41,324 nucleotides of DNA from an uncultured Eubacteriales bacterium. Lineage in GTDB: Bacteria; Bacillota; Clostridia; Oscillospirales; Acutalibacteraceae. The notes beneath the pieces are model-generated. The model saw only the letters and a program-made list of their open reading frames with translations, did no database searches and had not been told where the DNA came from. A program made the position numbers and the translations under genes. Positions 7,289-16,414 of this stretch are shown one piece after another. The stretch covers positions 1 to 41,324 of the forward strand of contig ONAL01000012.1 of assembly GCA_900315785.1 (NCBI GenBank), written 5' to 3'. The stretch's first letter is position 1. Each line of letters starts with the position of its first letter.

Positions 7289-8095
7289 TTATTTCTTATC
7301 AATAATGTGAACATCGAGCTGGTTGAACGGTATCAGAATATCGTTTTTCTCGAGCTCTTTTTTTATGCTCTCGGTCAGGAAGTAATATACCTTCCAGTAA
7401 TTCTCAAACTTCGTCCAGCACCTTGAGACCACCTCAACCGAGCTGTCGAGGTATCTCTCGAGCCTTACCTGAGGTGTGAACTTCTCAACATCAAGGATGA
7501 CGTTGTCGGTTCTGCGGACAACTGAAAGCACAATCTCCTTTACCCTGTCAAAGTCGGTTTCATAGGGGATAGGAATTTGCACCTGAACGCGGATTTCGGG
7601 GTTTTTGGTGTAGTTCGTGACCTTGGTTGTTGTGATGTTGCTGTTCGGGATAACGACGTTTGTGTCGTCGTAGGTGCGGATATATGTGTGCATAAGGTCA
7701 ATTCTTTCAACAAAGCCCTTATGCGAGTCAAACTCGATAAAGTCGTCTGTGACAAACGGACGTGTAAAGAGAATCACAACGCCGCTCGCGATATCCGACA
7801 GACTGTCCTTGAGCGCCAGCGCAAAAGCTGCGGCAACTGCCGAGAAGCTCGCGATAATACCCGTTGTGGAAATACCGAGCTGTGAAAGCGCGCTGATGAT
7901 AATTATAACGTAGCAGACAATTCTGATTACGCGCTTGAAAAAGTTGATTAGGGAAGGGTCGACCTGAGTTTTTTGCATACCCTTCACAAACAGCTTGGTG
8001 ATGATAATCGTGATTAAGAATCCGATTAAGAGAATCAGCACAGCCTCTCCGATATTAATCAGAGCGTCAATCCATATGTTCCAGTATTTATCCAT
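7289..8095 (-). CDS. Small-conductance mechanosensitive channel, MscS family
   Basis: 268 residues. Three membrane segments (about 13-38, 52-72 and 77-110) are followed by the beta domain. The pore-lining helix TM3 is Ala/Gly-rich (SFSAVAAAFALALKDSLSD), and the turn GVVILFTRPFVTDDFIEF plus VVIPNS are typical of MscS proteins. The channel heptamer opens under membrane tension to release solutes. RBS GAGGTG lies 4 nt before the ATG. It follows the dockerin protease gene by 11 bp and is probably its operon partner; no functional link is evident. Confidence 0.92.
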   Translation of the reverse strand: MDKYWNIWIDALINIGEAVLILLIGFLITIIITKLFVKGMQKTQVDPSLINFFKRVIRIVCYVIIIISALSQLGISTTGIIASFSAVAAAFALALKDSLSDIASGVVILFTRPFVTDDFIEFDSHKGFVERIDLMHTYIRTYDDTNVVIPNSNITTTKVTNYTKNPEIRVQVQIPIPYETDFDRVKEIVLSVVRRTDNVILDVEKFTPQVRLERYLDSSVEVVSRCWTKFENYWKVYYFLTESIKKELEKNDILIPFNQLDVHIIDKK

Positions 8096-8106
8096 ATTTC
8101 ACCTCA

Positions 8107-9642
8107 TTACAAAAGGTCAATCTGAATCGCGGTAGCGTCGTTGATATTCACAACGCCGTCTCCGTTGACATCCGCAATCGCCTTTTGCTTGTCTGTGAAT
8201 TTTACGTCAAATTTAGCAATGTACTGCTGAATAAGCGTAACGTCGTTGATATCCTCAACTCCGTCGAGGTTCACGTCGCCGCGTCCTGTCGCAATCGCCT
8301 TGATTACGAGAGTACCGCCGATTTCATCGTTAAGTGTATCTGTGTAATAATCACGCACATCAACAAGTCCCGCGCTACTCTCGATAAACGACTTGCCGCT
8401 CTTGCATGTGTCTATGAAAATCATATTTTTTGTGTTCTTGTTTCTCAGCCACTCGCTGACGCCGATTCCGTTCTTTGCATCCGTATTTGAGCTGTCAATC
8501 TCAACCGCAATAGCCGCCTTTACGGGCGCTACGGTAAGCTTGTCGAAGTCGTGGCAGATGTAGCCCGAATAGTCAACTTTGCCGCTGCCGAGGCTCTGCC
8601 ACTGTTCGCGGTCGGTGACGGGCTTTTCATCTTCGCCTACGGGTACAAAGAATACTTCATAATCCGCGCCGACACAAGTGCTCTCGAACACAACCTTGTC
8701 GAGAATATCGCCTTTCTCCGAGAAGTCAAAAACATTGAAATATGTTACCTTATCCTCATCGATATAGTTGAACTCGTAGGTAGCGCCGTATTCCTCGTTC
8801 TGGTATACGCTGTCGGTTTTCTCGATTTTATGCAGGTCAAGCACCGTGAAGCTCGGAGCAAGAAAATCGTCGTTGAACAGGTAGAAATCCTCATAAGAAA
8901 TCCACAGGTAGCCGCCGATGGAGTTGTTGTTGCCCCAGCTGTTCTTGCAAAGCCACGCTCCGTCGTTTTCGGGCTGATACGTGCCGTCAAACTTATCCTT
9001 GCTGTAGTTGTCGTCCCAGCCGACTACCGATACGGAATGACCCGAAATCGAAGAGCCGATATCAGGGAGAAAGTAAGAGGTTCTGTCAAGGCTTGAGGCT
9101 TCCGACTTGTAGTTGAGGTTTGCCGTAACAGCGCCGCTCTCCATAATGTCGCGCTTTATTTGTTCTGTGTCGCTTCGATTTATGTATCTGAGCTTTGTCG
9201 TGCCGTAACGGAGCGAGTTGTCAAAAAGCGCTCTCGGACCGTTCCAGCTTATGAAGTTTCCGATTGGAATATAGGTGTAGCCCGATTCCTTGGAGTTGCG
9301 CTGCCAGCCTTCGCCGTCCTCGTGGATTGTGCCCCAGTTGTCGAGCGCGTCTACGCTCAGATAACCGTAGAATGAACGGTTCTTGATGATGAATGTCTCG
9401 AACGAAGCGAGCGACGAATACACCCAGCACAAATCTCCCGTCTGAGTTTTGACCGCGGTTGTGTAGCCGAGGTCTGCCGAACTGTAGTAAGTGGGGAGAG
9501 AATCGTTCTCGGGTTCTGTCTGCGGCTCTGTCGCTTCGTTTTCGGACGCGGAAAACAGGCTCACGTCGGCAGCGTTTGCCGAGAAAGCCGAGAAGCTGAA
9601 TATTAAGATTATTGATGTCAGAATTAAAGCTATCTTTTTCAT
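8107..9642 (-). CDS. Secreted papain-like cysteine protease with C-terminal dockerin
   Basis: 511 residues from the chosen ATG. A signal peptide (MKKIALILTSIILIF..., cut near ANA/A) is followed by a C1A peptidase domain: catalytic Cys72 in TGDLCWVYSS, His202 in GHSVSVVGWDD and Asn234 in CKNSWG. Residues about 290-440 form a beta-rich lectin-like region often seen after such peptidases. Residues about 454-511 are a type I dockerin (DVNLDGVEDINDV and DVNGDGVVNINDAT), so the protease should be docked on the cell-surface complex. ATGs at 9648, 9651 and 9669 are possible, but none has a clear RBS. A -10 box ends exactly 7 nt before the ATG at 9642, so the mRNA may be leaderless. Confidence 0.9.
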   Translation of the reverse strand: MKKIALILTSIILIFSFSAFSANAADVSLFSASENEATEPQTEPENDSLPTYYSSADLGYTTAVKTQTGDLCWVYSSLASFETFIIKNRSFYGYLSVDALDNWGTIHEDGEGWQRNSKESGYTYIPIGNFISWNGPRALFDNSLRYGTTKLRYINRSDTEQIKRDIMESGAVTANLNYKSEASSLDRTSYFLPDIGSSISGHSVSVVGWDDNYSKDKFDGTYQPENDGAWLCKNSWGNNNSIGGYLWISYEDFYLFNDDFLAPSFTVLDLHKIEKTDSVYQNEEYGATYEFNYIDEDKVTYFNVFDFSEKGDILDKVVFESTCVGADYEVFFVPVGEDEKPVTDREQWQSLGSGKVDYSGYICHDFDKLTVAPVKAAIAVEIDSSNTDAKNGIGVSEWLRNKNTKNMIFIDTCKSGKSFIESSAGLVDVRDYYTDTLNDEIGGTLVIKAIATGRGDVNLDGVEDINDVTLIQQYIAKFDVKFTDKQKAIADVNGDGVVNINDATAIQIDLL

Positions 9643-9649
9643 ACCCATC

Positions 9650-9678
9650 ATTATAACAATTTTGAACAATAATGTAAA
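9650..9678 (-). promoter_or_regulatory. Promoter of the dockerin protease, possibly leaderless
   Basis: On the minus strand TTTACA (9673-9678), 17 bp, TATAAT (9650-9655). Seven bases separate the -10 from the ATG at 9642, so the expected transcription start coincides with the start codon. Confidence 0.55.
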
Positions 9679-9760
9679 GCCCCAAAAAATGACACCGAAT
9701 AATCAGATTTTCAGGGGACAGAATAAGCAGTGAGAGTACATTTTTGATAGGAATGATGCT

Positions 9761-10645
9761 ATGGAGCTGCGTACTGACCTTGCCGTTGAGGCAAGAGAGC
9801 TTGCGGGAGATGAAGTCGGCGGGATTGAGTACCGTTCCCGCAGGGAAAACGGAATGGATATTTCGCGTCTGAGGGTCAAGACCCACGCCGCAAGCGTCAA
9901 GCTTCACAAGGAACAGGGCACATATATTACGGTTGATGTGCCCGCAATGACCGATAATATCCTTGCGACCGACGGCAGAATCGAGACTGTCGGTAGGGAA
10001 ATCAGACGGCTTCTGCCTGTGAACGGACTTGCGCTCGTCTGCGGTCTCGGTAATATTGATATTACTCCCGACGCGCTCGGTCCCAAGAGCGTTTCCAGAG
10101 TTCTCGCGACGCGTCATATTACGGGTGAGCTTGCCAGAAGTACGGGACTTGACAGCCTGAGACCTGTCGCGGCTCTGAGTACTGGTGTGACAGGTCAGAC
10201 TGGAATCGAGACCTTTGAGTATATCGAGAGTATAGTCAAAAAGCTCCGACCAAGTGTTGTGATTGTGATTGACGCGCTTGCCTCGCGCAGACTTAACCGT
10301 CTGGGCTGTACCGTTCAAATCAGCGACACGGGCATTTCCCCGGGCTCGGGAGTTCAGAACCACAGGAAGAAAATCAGCAGAGACACCGTCGGAGTTCCCG
10401 TTATTGCCGTCGGAGTTCCGACTGTCGTTGACGCTTTAACGCTTGTTTGCGACGCTCTGCACGTCGATGACCCCAAGACCTTCGAGGAGCTGAAAAACGT
10501 TCTCACACCTCAGAACCGCTCTATGGTTGTCACCCCGAAGGAAATCGATTTACTCATCGACCGAGCCAGCAGATTTATCTCCCTTTGTATCAACTTTGCG
10601 CTTCAGGAAAACGTCGATATGGATGTTCTGGAAAGGTTGATTTAG
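9761..10645 (+). CDS. gpr: Germination protease GPR
   Basis: 294 residues. GPR degrades small acid-soluble spore proteins when the spore germinates. The protein opens with the conserved RTDLAVEA stretch, where the zymogen is processed, and contains VDVPA, the VCGLGN stretch, GPKSV, and the ALSTGVTGQTGIE and VIVIDALASR blocks that are characteristic of peptidase family A25. AGGA about 8 nt upstream supports the ATG. It is followed 60 bp later by spoIIP, the usual gpr-spoIIP order in spore formers. It is a forespore gene, so a sigma-G/F promoter is expected, though none was recognised with confidence. Confidence 0.95.
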   Translation: MELRTDLAVEARELAGDEVGGIEYRSRRENGMDISRLRVKTHAASVKLHKEQGTYITVDVPAMTDNILATDGRIETVGREIRRLLPVNGLALVCGLGNIDITPDALGPKSVSRVLATRHITGELARSTGLDSLRPVAALSTGVTGQTGIETFEYIESIVKKLRPSVVIVIDALASRRLNRLGCTVQISDTGISPGSGVQNHRKKISRDTVGVPVIAVGVPTVVDALTLVCDALHVDDPKTFEELKNVLTPQNRSMVVTPKEIDLLIDRASRFISLCINFALQENVDMDVLERLI

Positions 10646-10705
10646 CTCATAATCCTTTGTGTTTCCACATATTATTATAAAAAGATGTGAAATACAGGTG
10701 GTACT

Positions 10706-11785
10706 ATGCTCATTGGAAGAATAAAAAAGATTTGCGTTTCTCTTGTTTCATTAACCCTTGTCGGGCTTGCCGTCTGGTGTGTCGGACTGCGAGCCTCGGG
10801 TTTTGTCACTAACGAAAACACCGCGCTTATGGCAGCGGCAATGACTATGTCTAAGGGAAACATAACCGCAAAAAGCCCGACCGAAGCGACTGAAAAAGCT
10901 AAGGAACAAACGCCCAAAGAAAAGAAACAGGTAATTAACGTCGAGAAAACCTCAACAACCTTTTCATCAGATTACTATAACAGCGAAGCTGACCACGGCG
11001 ACGCGGTGAAATATCCCGTCTACAGCAGAACTATTGACGACGGAGGGGAGAGTTACGACAATTTTATGGTCAGGAACACGACTTCGTTCCCGTTTGATAT
11101 AGGCTCGGAGCTTAATTCTAAGCTCGGCTTCAAGCTTGAAAAATCCGATGATGTTCAGGTGCTTATTTATCACACCCACACCTCGGAAAGCTATCTTGAC
11201 CGTGACGTGGGTTATTATTACTCCGACTATTACCCCAGAACCTCGGATGAGCGCTACAACGTCACACAGGTCGGCGAGGCAATCGCAGAGCAGCTGAGAC
11301 AGGCGGGAATAGGAGTTATCCACGACACCACCGTCCACGATACAACCTATAACGGAAGCTACGACAGGAGTATTGTGACGGTCAATTCTTATATTAAAAA
11401 GTATCCCAAAATCAAGGTCACGCTCGATATCCACAGGGATTCAATCGGTGCCGATGACTACAAGGTTAAGCCGACCTTTACATATAACGGTAAAAAGGGA
11501 GCGCAGATTATGATAATGTCGGGTTACGACGAGGACGGCTCCTACGGCTTTCCCGATTGGGAAAAGAACCTGCGCTTTGCCCTCAAGCTCCAGAAAAACT
11601 GCGAGGATAATTTTCCTCAAATGACGCGTCCGCTCAACTTCGGCGACTTCGTTTATAATATGAACGTCAACACTGGTTCACTGCTTATCGAGGTCGGAAC
11701 CGACTCAAATACCCTCGATGAAGCGGTCTATTCGGGAAATTTATTAGGTAAAGCTCTCGCCCAAGTATTGCAAAATAATATCTAA
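10706..11785 (+). CDS. spoIIP: Stage II sporulation protein P (amidase)
   Basis: 359 residues. An N-terminal membrane anchor (about 10-32) precedes a low-complexity charged linker and the SpoIIP amidase/endopeptidase domain (about 145-355). Conserved zinc-site stretches are visible: LIYHTHTSESY, LDIHRDS and LIEVGTDSNT. With SpoIID and SpoIIM the enzyme degrades septal peptidoglycan during engulfment. RBS AGGTGG is close to the ATG. It forms a sporulation pair with gpr. The 60-bp gap before it has no terminator. Confidence 0.94.
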   Translation: MLIGRIKKICVSLVSLTLVGLAVWCVGLRASGFVTNENTALMAAAMTMSKGNITAKSPTEATEKAKEQTPKEKKQVINVEKTSTTFSSDYYNSEADHGDAVKYPVYSRTIDDGGESYDNFMVRNTTSFPFDIGSELNSKLGFKLEKSDDVQVLIYHTHTSESYLDRDVGYYYSDYYPRTSDERYNVTQVGEAIAEQLRQAGIGVIHDTTVHDTTYNGSYDRSIVTVNSYIKKYPKIKVTLDIHRDSIGADDYKVKPTFTYNGKKGAQIMIMSGYDEDGSYGFPDWEKNLRFALKLQKNCEDNFPQMTRPLNFGDFVYNMNVNTGSLLIEVGTDSNTLDEAVYSGNLLGKALAQVLQNNI

Positions 11786-11796
11786 TTTGCTATAAT
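11768..11796 (+). promoter_or_regulatory. Promoter overlapping the end of spoIIP
   Basis: TTGCAA (11768-11773), 17 bp, TATAAT (11791-11796). The -35 lies within the spoIIP reading frame. It would drive the acidic-repeat protein and dusB. Confidence 0.6.
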
Positions 11797-11799
11797 ATG

Positions 11800-11827
11800 T
11801 AAGTTAAGTTGTATTTTAACTTATTTT
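11800..11827 (+). terminator. AT-rich hairpin just after the promoter
   Basis: TAAGTTAA (11800-11807) pairs perfectly with TTAACTTA (11816-11823), followed by TTTT. It sits at the predicted 5' end of the downstream mRNA. It may end spoIIP transcripts or act as a 5' stabilising or attenuating hairpin. Confidence 0.4.
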
Positions 11828-11851
11828 CGGACTTGTAAAGGCGAGGTTTTT

Positions 11852-12463
11852 ATGAAGTTAAAAAGGTTATTTGCTTTTGGTTTCATAGCTCTTATCCTCT
11901 CGTTCTCAACAGTCGGCGTGTTTGCCGTCGAGGACGAGAGCTCCTCTGCGTCTGAATCCCAGTACGAGGAGTCGTCTGCCGAAACAGAGCCCGAAACAGA
12001 GCAGACCGAGGACACTGAGCCCGAGACTGAGGAAACCGAACCCGAGACTGAGGAAACTCAGCCCGAGACCGAGGAAACCCAGCCCGAAACTCAGGCGACA
12101 CAGGAGACACAGGCGACCTATGAGACAGAGTCTCAGGAGACACAGGACACCTTTGCCGTGCTTGACAACGACTTGTCTAACCTTCCCGAGGCTGAGACCA
12201 CGCCCAGTCCCACGGCTGCACGCAAAAAGTCCGACAAGAACGCCGATATGACCTACGGCATTGTGAGCTGGGCTTGCGTTATCGTCGGCTTGCTGACGGT
12301 TCTGATTGTTATAATCAGCAACAAGACTCATTATTACGGCGGCGGAGGAAAGCAGCGCTACGACGACGGCGACAAGATAACGGGTCAGAAGCGTCTCTTG
12401 AACGACGAGTATTATAATAACCGCAACAGAAGCGCTTATTATAATAAGGACACACGCCGATGA
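11852..12463 (+). CDS. Acidic Glu/Thr/Pro-repeat membrane protein, unknown function
   Basis: 203 residues, not recognised as a named family. A signal-peptide-like start (MKLKRLFAFGFIALILSFS) is followed by a Glu/Thr/Pro/Gln-rich low-complexity stretch (about 28-105) built on degenerate E-T-E and P-E-T-E repeats, a short linker, one membrane segment (about 132-153, YGIVSWACVIVGLLTVLIVI) and a basic, Tyr/Asn-rich C-terminus. The layout suggests a surface-exposed acidic tether with a short cytoplasmic tail. The RBS is AGGCGAGG. The stop overlaps the dusB start (ATGA), so the two genes are translationally coupled. The repeat is coding low complexity, not a noncoding repeat. Confidence 0.8.
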   Translation: MKLKRLFAFGFIALILSFSTVGVFAVEDESSSASESQYEESSAETEPETEQTEDTEPETEETEPETEETQPETEETQPETQATQETQATYETESQETQDTFAVLDNDLSNLPEAETTPSPTAARKKSDKNADMTYGIVSWACVIVGLLTVLIVIISNKTHYYGGGGKQRYDDGDKITGQKRLLNDEYYNNRNRSAYYNKDTRR

Positions 12464-13434
12464 AAATCGGTAACGTCGAAATCCGCTCAAGGTTCTTTCT
12501 TGCGCCTCTGGCTGGGATAACCGATATGGCGTTCCGTCAGGTGTGCACAGGCTTCGGCGCGGGCTACCGCGAAACGGAGATGGTTTCCGCAAAGGCGCTC
12601 AGCTTCGGAGACAAGAAGAGTATGGAGCTTATGGAGCTTAGCTCAGACGAGCATCCGTGCGGTATTCAGCTCTTCGGCAACGAACCCGATATCATAGCTT
12701 CGTCCGCGAAGCTTGCTGTTGAGGCTGGAGCGGATATCATTGACATCAATATGGGTTGTCCTGCTCCGAAAATCGCTAACAACGGCTCAGGTTCTGCGCT
12801 TATGAAGAACCCGAAGCTCTGCGGCGAGATTGTCAGAGCGGTCAAGGATTCCGTCAGTGTTCCCGTTACCGTCAAAATCCGCAAGGGCTTTGATAAGAAT
12901 TCGGTAAACGCCGTGGAGGTCGCGAAAATCTGTGAGGATAACGGCTGCGACGCGGTTATCGTTCACGGCAGAACGCGCGAGCAGTATTACTCGGGTCAAT
13001 GTGACCTCGAGATTATTAAAGCGGTCAGACAGGCTGTGCAAATCCCCGTCATCGGCAACGGCGACGTGCGTGATATAAGGTCAGCCGAGAAGATGTTTGA
13101 CACCACAGGCTGTGACGCTGTTATGATTGGCAGAGCGGCGCTCGGTTCTCCGTGGATATTCAGACAGCTTAACGATTATTTCGAAAAAGGAATTATAACC
13201 GAATTGCCCTCAAGCGAGGAAAAGCTCGAAATAATGCGAAAGCATATCGAGCTTGTTGTAAAGTACAAGGGCGAGCATATGGGTATGCTCCAGTCCCGAA
13301 AGCAGCTTGCTTGGTACCTCAAGGGCTTCAAGGGAGCAGCAAAGCTTCGGAACGAAGCGGGCAAGGTATCAACGCTTGAGGATATGTACAGATTGATAGA
13401 AACAGCGGCGGAGCAATCCTTGCTGTATACATAA
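12460..13434 (+). CDS. dusB: tRNA-dihydrouridine synthase, DusB type
   Basis: 324 residues, the normal size. The enzyme reduces uridine to dihydrouridine in the tRNA D-loop using FMN and NADPH. The FMN-binding TIM barrel shows LAPLAGITDMAFRQ at the start, the active-site stretch NMGCPAPKI with the catalytic Cys, VKIRKGF, VHGRTREQYYSG, IGNGDV and MIGRAALGSPW. The C-terminal helical domain follows. It starts inside the stop codon of the preceding membrane-protein gene. Confidence 0.95.
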   Translation: MKIGNVEIRSRFFLAPLAGITDMAFRQVCTGFGAGYRETEMVSAKALSFGDKKSMELMELSSDEHPCGIQLFGNEPDIIASSAKLAVEAGADIIDINMGCPAPKIANNGSGSALMKNPKLCGEIVRAVKDSVSVPVTVKIRKGFDKNSVNAVEVAKICEDNGCDAVIVHGRTREQYYSGQCDLEIIKAVRQAVQIPVIGNGDVRDIRSAEKMFDTTGCDAVMIGRAALGSPWIFRQLNDYFEKGIITELPSSEEKLEIMRKHIELVVKYKGEHMGMLQSRKQLAWYLKGFKGAAKLRNEAGKVSTLEDMYRLIETAAEQSLLYT

Positions 13435-13484
13435 AGGCTCGTCATTTTGACAGCCGTGTCAGTAAATAATAAAGGAGTATCAAA

Positions 13485-14732
13485 ATGAAGGAAATGCAGA
13501 ATATCGAGATGTTAAAGCAGTACGATCCCGAAATCGGTAACGCTATGGCGGACGAGCTTGCCCGTCAGAGAAGAAACCTCGAGCTTATCGCCAGCGAAAA
13601 TATCGTCAGCGAGCCTGTTATGGCGGCTATGGGTTCAGTGCTTACCAACAAATACGCCGAGGGTCTCCCGGGCAAGCGCTACTACGGCGGCTGCCAGTGC
13701 GTAGACGTTGTCGAGGATATCGCTCGTGAGAGAGCCTGCAAGCTCTTCGGAGCCGAGGCTTGTAACGTTCAGCCTCACTCGGGCGCTCAGGCAAACACAG
13801 CGGTTTACTTCGCTATGCTCGAGCCCGGTGATACCGTTATGGGTATGAACCTCAACGAGGGCGGTCACCTCACACACGGCTCACCTGTAAATATTTCGGG
13901 TAAATACTTCAACTTTGTCGCTTACGGCGTTGACCCCGAGACTCACTACATCGATTACGACAAGGTTCTCGAAACCGCCAAGGAGTGCAAGCCCAAGCTC
14001 ATCGTTGCGGGTGCAAGCGCATATCCCAGAGTTATCGACTTCAAGCGTCTGCGTGAAATCGCTGACGAGGTCGGCGCTTACCTTATGGTAGATATGGCTC
14101 ACATCGCAGGTCTTGTAGCAGGCGGCGCGCATCCCAATCCTGTTCCTTACTGTGATTTTGTTACTACTACAACTCATAAAACTCTCAGAGGTCCCCGCGG
14201 CGGTCTTATCCTTATGAAGGAAAAGTACGCAAAGGACATCAACAAGGCTGTATTCCCCGGTACTCAGGGCGGTCCCTTAATGCACACAATCGCCGCTAAG
14301 GCTGTTTGCTTCGGTGAGGCTATGAAGCCTGAGTTCAAGGAATACGCTGCTCAGATTGTCAAGAACTGCAAGGCGCTTGCCGACGGTCTCGTAAAGCGCG
14401 GCTGCAAGCTCGTTTCGGGCGGTACAGACAACCACGTATTACTTATGGATTTACGCGGCACAGGCGTTACAGGCAAGGAGCTTGAGGCTCGCCTTGACGA
14501 GTGCTATATCACTGTTAATAAGAACACAATCCCCAACGAACCGCTTTCTCCGTTCGTAACCTCAGGTGTTCGTATCGGTACAGCTGCCGTTACAACAAGA
14601 GGTCTCAAAGAGGATGATATGGATAAAATCGCCGAGTACATCACACTTGTTCTCAAGGACTTCGAGGCTAATGCCGACAAGGTAAGAGCAGGCGTTGAGG
14701 AAATCTGCGCTAAGTATCCTCTCTATGAATAA
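13485..14732 (+). CDS. glyA: Serine hydroxymethyltransferase
   Basis: 415 residues. It converts serine and tetrahydrofolate to glycine and methylene-tetrahydrofolate using PLP. The PLP Schiff-base lysine is Lys232 in [44 protein letters not shown] and VDMAHIAG are all present and complete. AAAGGAG precedes the ATG by 7 nt. A strong terminator follows, so glyA is probably a single-gene unit. Confidence 0.97.
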   Translation: MKEMQNIEMLKQYDPEIGNAMADELARQRRNLELIASENIVSEPVMAAMGSVLTNKYAEGLPGKRYYGGCQCVDVVEDIARERACKLFGAEACNVQPHSGAQANTAVYFAMLEPGDTVMGMNLNEGGHLTHGSPVNISGKYFNFVAYGVDPETHYIDYDKVLETAKECKPKLIVAGASAYPRVIDFKRLREIADEVGAYLMVDMAHIAGLVAGGAHPNPVPYCDFVTTTTHKTLRGPRGGLILMKEKYAKDINKAVFPGTQGGPLMHTIAAKAVCFGEAMKPEFKEYAAQIVKNCKALADGLVKRGCKLVSGGTDNHVLLMDLRGTGVTGKELEARLDECYITVNKNTIPNEPLSPFVTSGVRIGTAAVTTRGLKEDDMDKIAEYITLVLKDFEANADKVRAGVEEICAKYPLYE

Positions 14733-14735
14733 TCG

Positions 14736-14762
14736 AAAGGGCAGTTAATTCTGCCCTTTTTT
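14736..14762 (+). terminator. Intrinsic terminator after glyA
   Basis: AAAGGGCAG (14736-14744) pairs with CTGCCCTTT (14751-14759), 6-nt loop, followed by a T run. Confidence 0.9.
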
Positions 14763-14833
14763 GACTTATTGGAAACTTCTTTTTTCCGCTGTTGATGAAC
14801 ACTTGGGAAAACGACGTACCAAAAGGCGGGAGA

Positions 14834-14852
14834 GAGTACCCATCGGTACTTT
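14834..14852 (+). other. Small hairpin in the rarA leader
   Basis: AGTACC and GGTACT pair across a 4-nt loop and are followed by TTTTTG, about 25 bp upstream of the rarA RBS. It is terminator-like but short (6 bp), so an attenuator is possible and a chance palindrome cannot be excluded. Confidence 0.3.
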
Positions 14853-14881
14853 TTGCAACATAAGTTTAAGGAGGTTTTTAT

Positions 14882-16156
14882 ATGTCCGCTCCGCTTGCCG
14901 ACAGACTGCGTCCTCGGACGCTCGACGACATAGTAGGGCAGAAGCATCTGCTCGGAAAGAATAAGCCGCTTCGCAGGATTATTGAGAGCGGCGAAATACC
15001 CAACCTTATTTTCTACGGTCCCTCGGGCGTAGGCAAGACGACGCTCGCGAACTATATCGCTAATATCACTAACAAAACCTTCAAGAAGCTCAACGGCACA
15101 ACAGCCTCGACAGCCGATATAAAGGAGGTTTTTGCCTCAACCGACACACTTATGGGGCTTAACGGAGTTCTGCTCTATCTCGACGAAATCCAGTATTTCA
15201 ACAAGAAGCAGCAGCAAACTCTGCTCGAATACATCGAGAACGGCAAAATCACCCTCATAGCCTCAACCACCGAGAATCCGTACTTCTACGTCTACAACGC
15301 AATTCTCTCGCGAAGCACTGTTTTTGAGTTCAAAAGCGTTCCGCCTAAGGAAATCGAAAAGGCGGTGCTCAGAGGTATTGACTACCTTGCCGAGGAAATG
15401 GACGTGGAGATTGAAATCGAGGACGAGAGCGTTACACACATCGCGACCTCGTGCGGCGGCGACGTCCGCAAGGCTATGAACGCCGTGGAGCTCTCCGTTA
15501 TCGCTTCTCCCGAAAAGGACGGCAAGAGGGTGGTAGAGTATTCCACAGTCGATGAGCTTACTCAGAAATCGTCTATGCGCTATGACCGTGACGGCGACGA
15601 GCACTATGACATCGTCTCTGCTTATCAGAAGAGTATGCGCGGTTCCGACGCTGACGCCGCTATTCATTATCTCGCAAGACTTCTTGAGGCAGGCGACTTG
15701 CCATCTGCTTGCCGCAGACTTATGGTCTGTGCTTCAGAGGACGTCGGGCTTGCTTATCCTCAGCTTTTGCCTATTGTCAACGCCTGCGTTGAAATGGCTA
15801 TGAAGGTCGGTCTCCCCGAAGCCCGAATTCCGCTTGCTGACGCGGTTATTATGGTATGCAACGCGCCTAAATCGATATCTGGTATTACGGCTATCGACAG
15901 GGCGATTTCCGACGTCAGAGCGGGCAAGGGAGGACCCATTCCGCGACAGCTTCAGAACAAGCACTTTGACGGTGAGGATAATCCTAATAAGGGACAATTT
16001 TACCGTTATCCACATAGCTATCCCAATCATTATATCGAGCAGCAGTATCTTCCCGATATGCTGAAGGACGTCACTTATTACGAATACGGCGATAACAAGA
16101 ACGAGCAGTCATTCAAGGCTTACTGGGATAAAATAAAGAATAAACCAATCGAATAA
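14882..16156 (+). CDS. rarA: Replication-associated recombination protein RarA (MgsA)
   Basis: 424 residues. It is an AAA+ clamp-loader-like ATPase that acts at stalled replication forks. It starts with PLADRLRPRTLDDIVGQ, typical of the family, then Walker A GPSGVGKT (46-53), Walker B LLYLDEIQYF, the sensor STTENPYF and the C-terminal tetramerisation domain (SYQKSMRGSDADAAIHYLARL-like stretch, DGxxNPNKGQFYRYPH). TAAGGAGG lies 8 nt before the ATG. Confidence 0.95.
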   Translation: MSAPLADRLRPRTLDDIVGQKHLLGKNKPLRRIIESGEIPNLIFYGPSGVGKTTLANYIANITNKTFKKLNGTTASTADIKEVFASTDTLMGLNGVLLYLDEIQYFNKKQQQTLLEYIENGKITLIASTTENPYFYVYNAILSRSTVFEFKSVPPKEIEKAVLRGIDYLAEEMDVEIEIEDESVTHIATSCGGDVRKAMNAVELSVIASPEKDGKRVVEYSTVDELTQKSSMRYDRDGDEHYDIVSAYQKSMRGSDADAAIHYLARLLEAGDLPSACRRLMVCASEDVGLAYPQLLPIVNACVEMAMKVGLPEARIPLADAVIMVCNAPKSISGITAIDRAISDVRAGKGGPIPRQLQNKHFDGEDNPNKGQFYRYPHSYPNHYIEQQYLPDMLKDVTYYEYGDNKNEQSFKAYWDKIKNKPIE

Positions 16157-16162
16157 CTTTAG

Positions 16163-16200
16163 AAAGGCGAGAGGGCGAGCCCCTTTTGCCTTTGTTTTTT
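16163..16200 (+). terminator. Intrinsic terminator after rarA
   Basis: An outer stem AAAGGC/GCCTTT and an inner stem GGGC/GCCC are followed by GTTTTTT. The rest of the gap up to 16431 is AT-rich, with a possible -10 TATAAT at 16353-16358 without a good -35. Confidence 0.8.
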
Positions 16201-16370
16201 GGTTGCAGAATTGTACAGTTTTCTTCAATTCTGATTGGTTCAAATCTCAATATGTTAATTATTAGCAAAATTTATAAAATATCTTGAAAAATTCCATCAT
16301 TTTGACTACTGTTTATTTTCCAATACAGAAAATTAAAATGCCTCTCTGTTGATATAATAATATTGATTAT

Positions 16371-16414
16371 AAATCTTATTATGGGAAGTTTTGAAATTTG
16401 AACAAATAAGATTT
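16371..16414 (+). promoter_or_regulatory. Inverted repeat in the leader of the CBM26-dockerin gene
   Basis: AAATCTTATT (16371-16380) and AATAAGATTT (16405-16414) are perfect complements 24 bp apart. The second arm ends 3 bp before AAGGAGG. It lies just after the -10-like TATAAT at 16353, so it could be an operator or a 5' mRNA structure controlling the starch genes. Confidence 0.4.

Noticed and set aside
9690-9760. Possible sigma-G/F promoter of gpr
   Set aside because: GAATA and CATTTTT-like words occur, but spacing does not fit well enough to call.
9221-10363. Long open frame on the minus strand spanning the protease-gpr gap
   Set aside because: It crosses a promoter region and two well-supported genes and has no domain or RBS.
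11990-12130. Low-complexity repeat of GAGAC/GAAAC-type units
   Set aside because: It codes for the Glu/Thr/Pro repeat of a real protein; codons vary while the protein pattern is kept.
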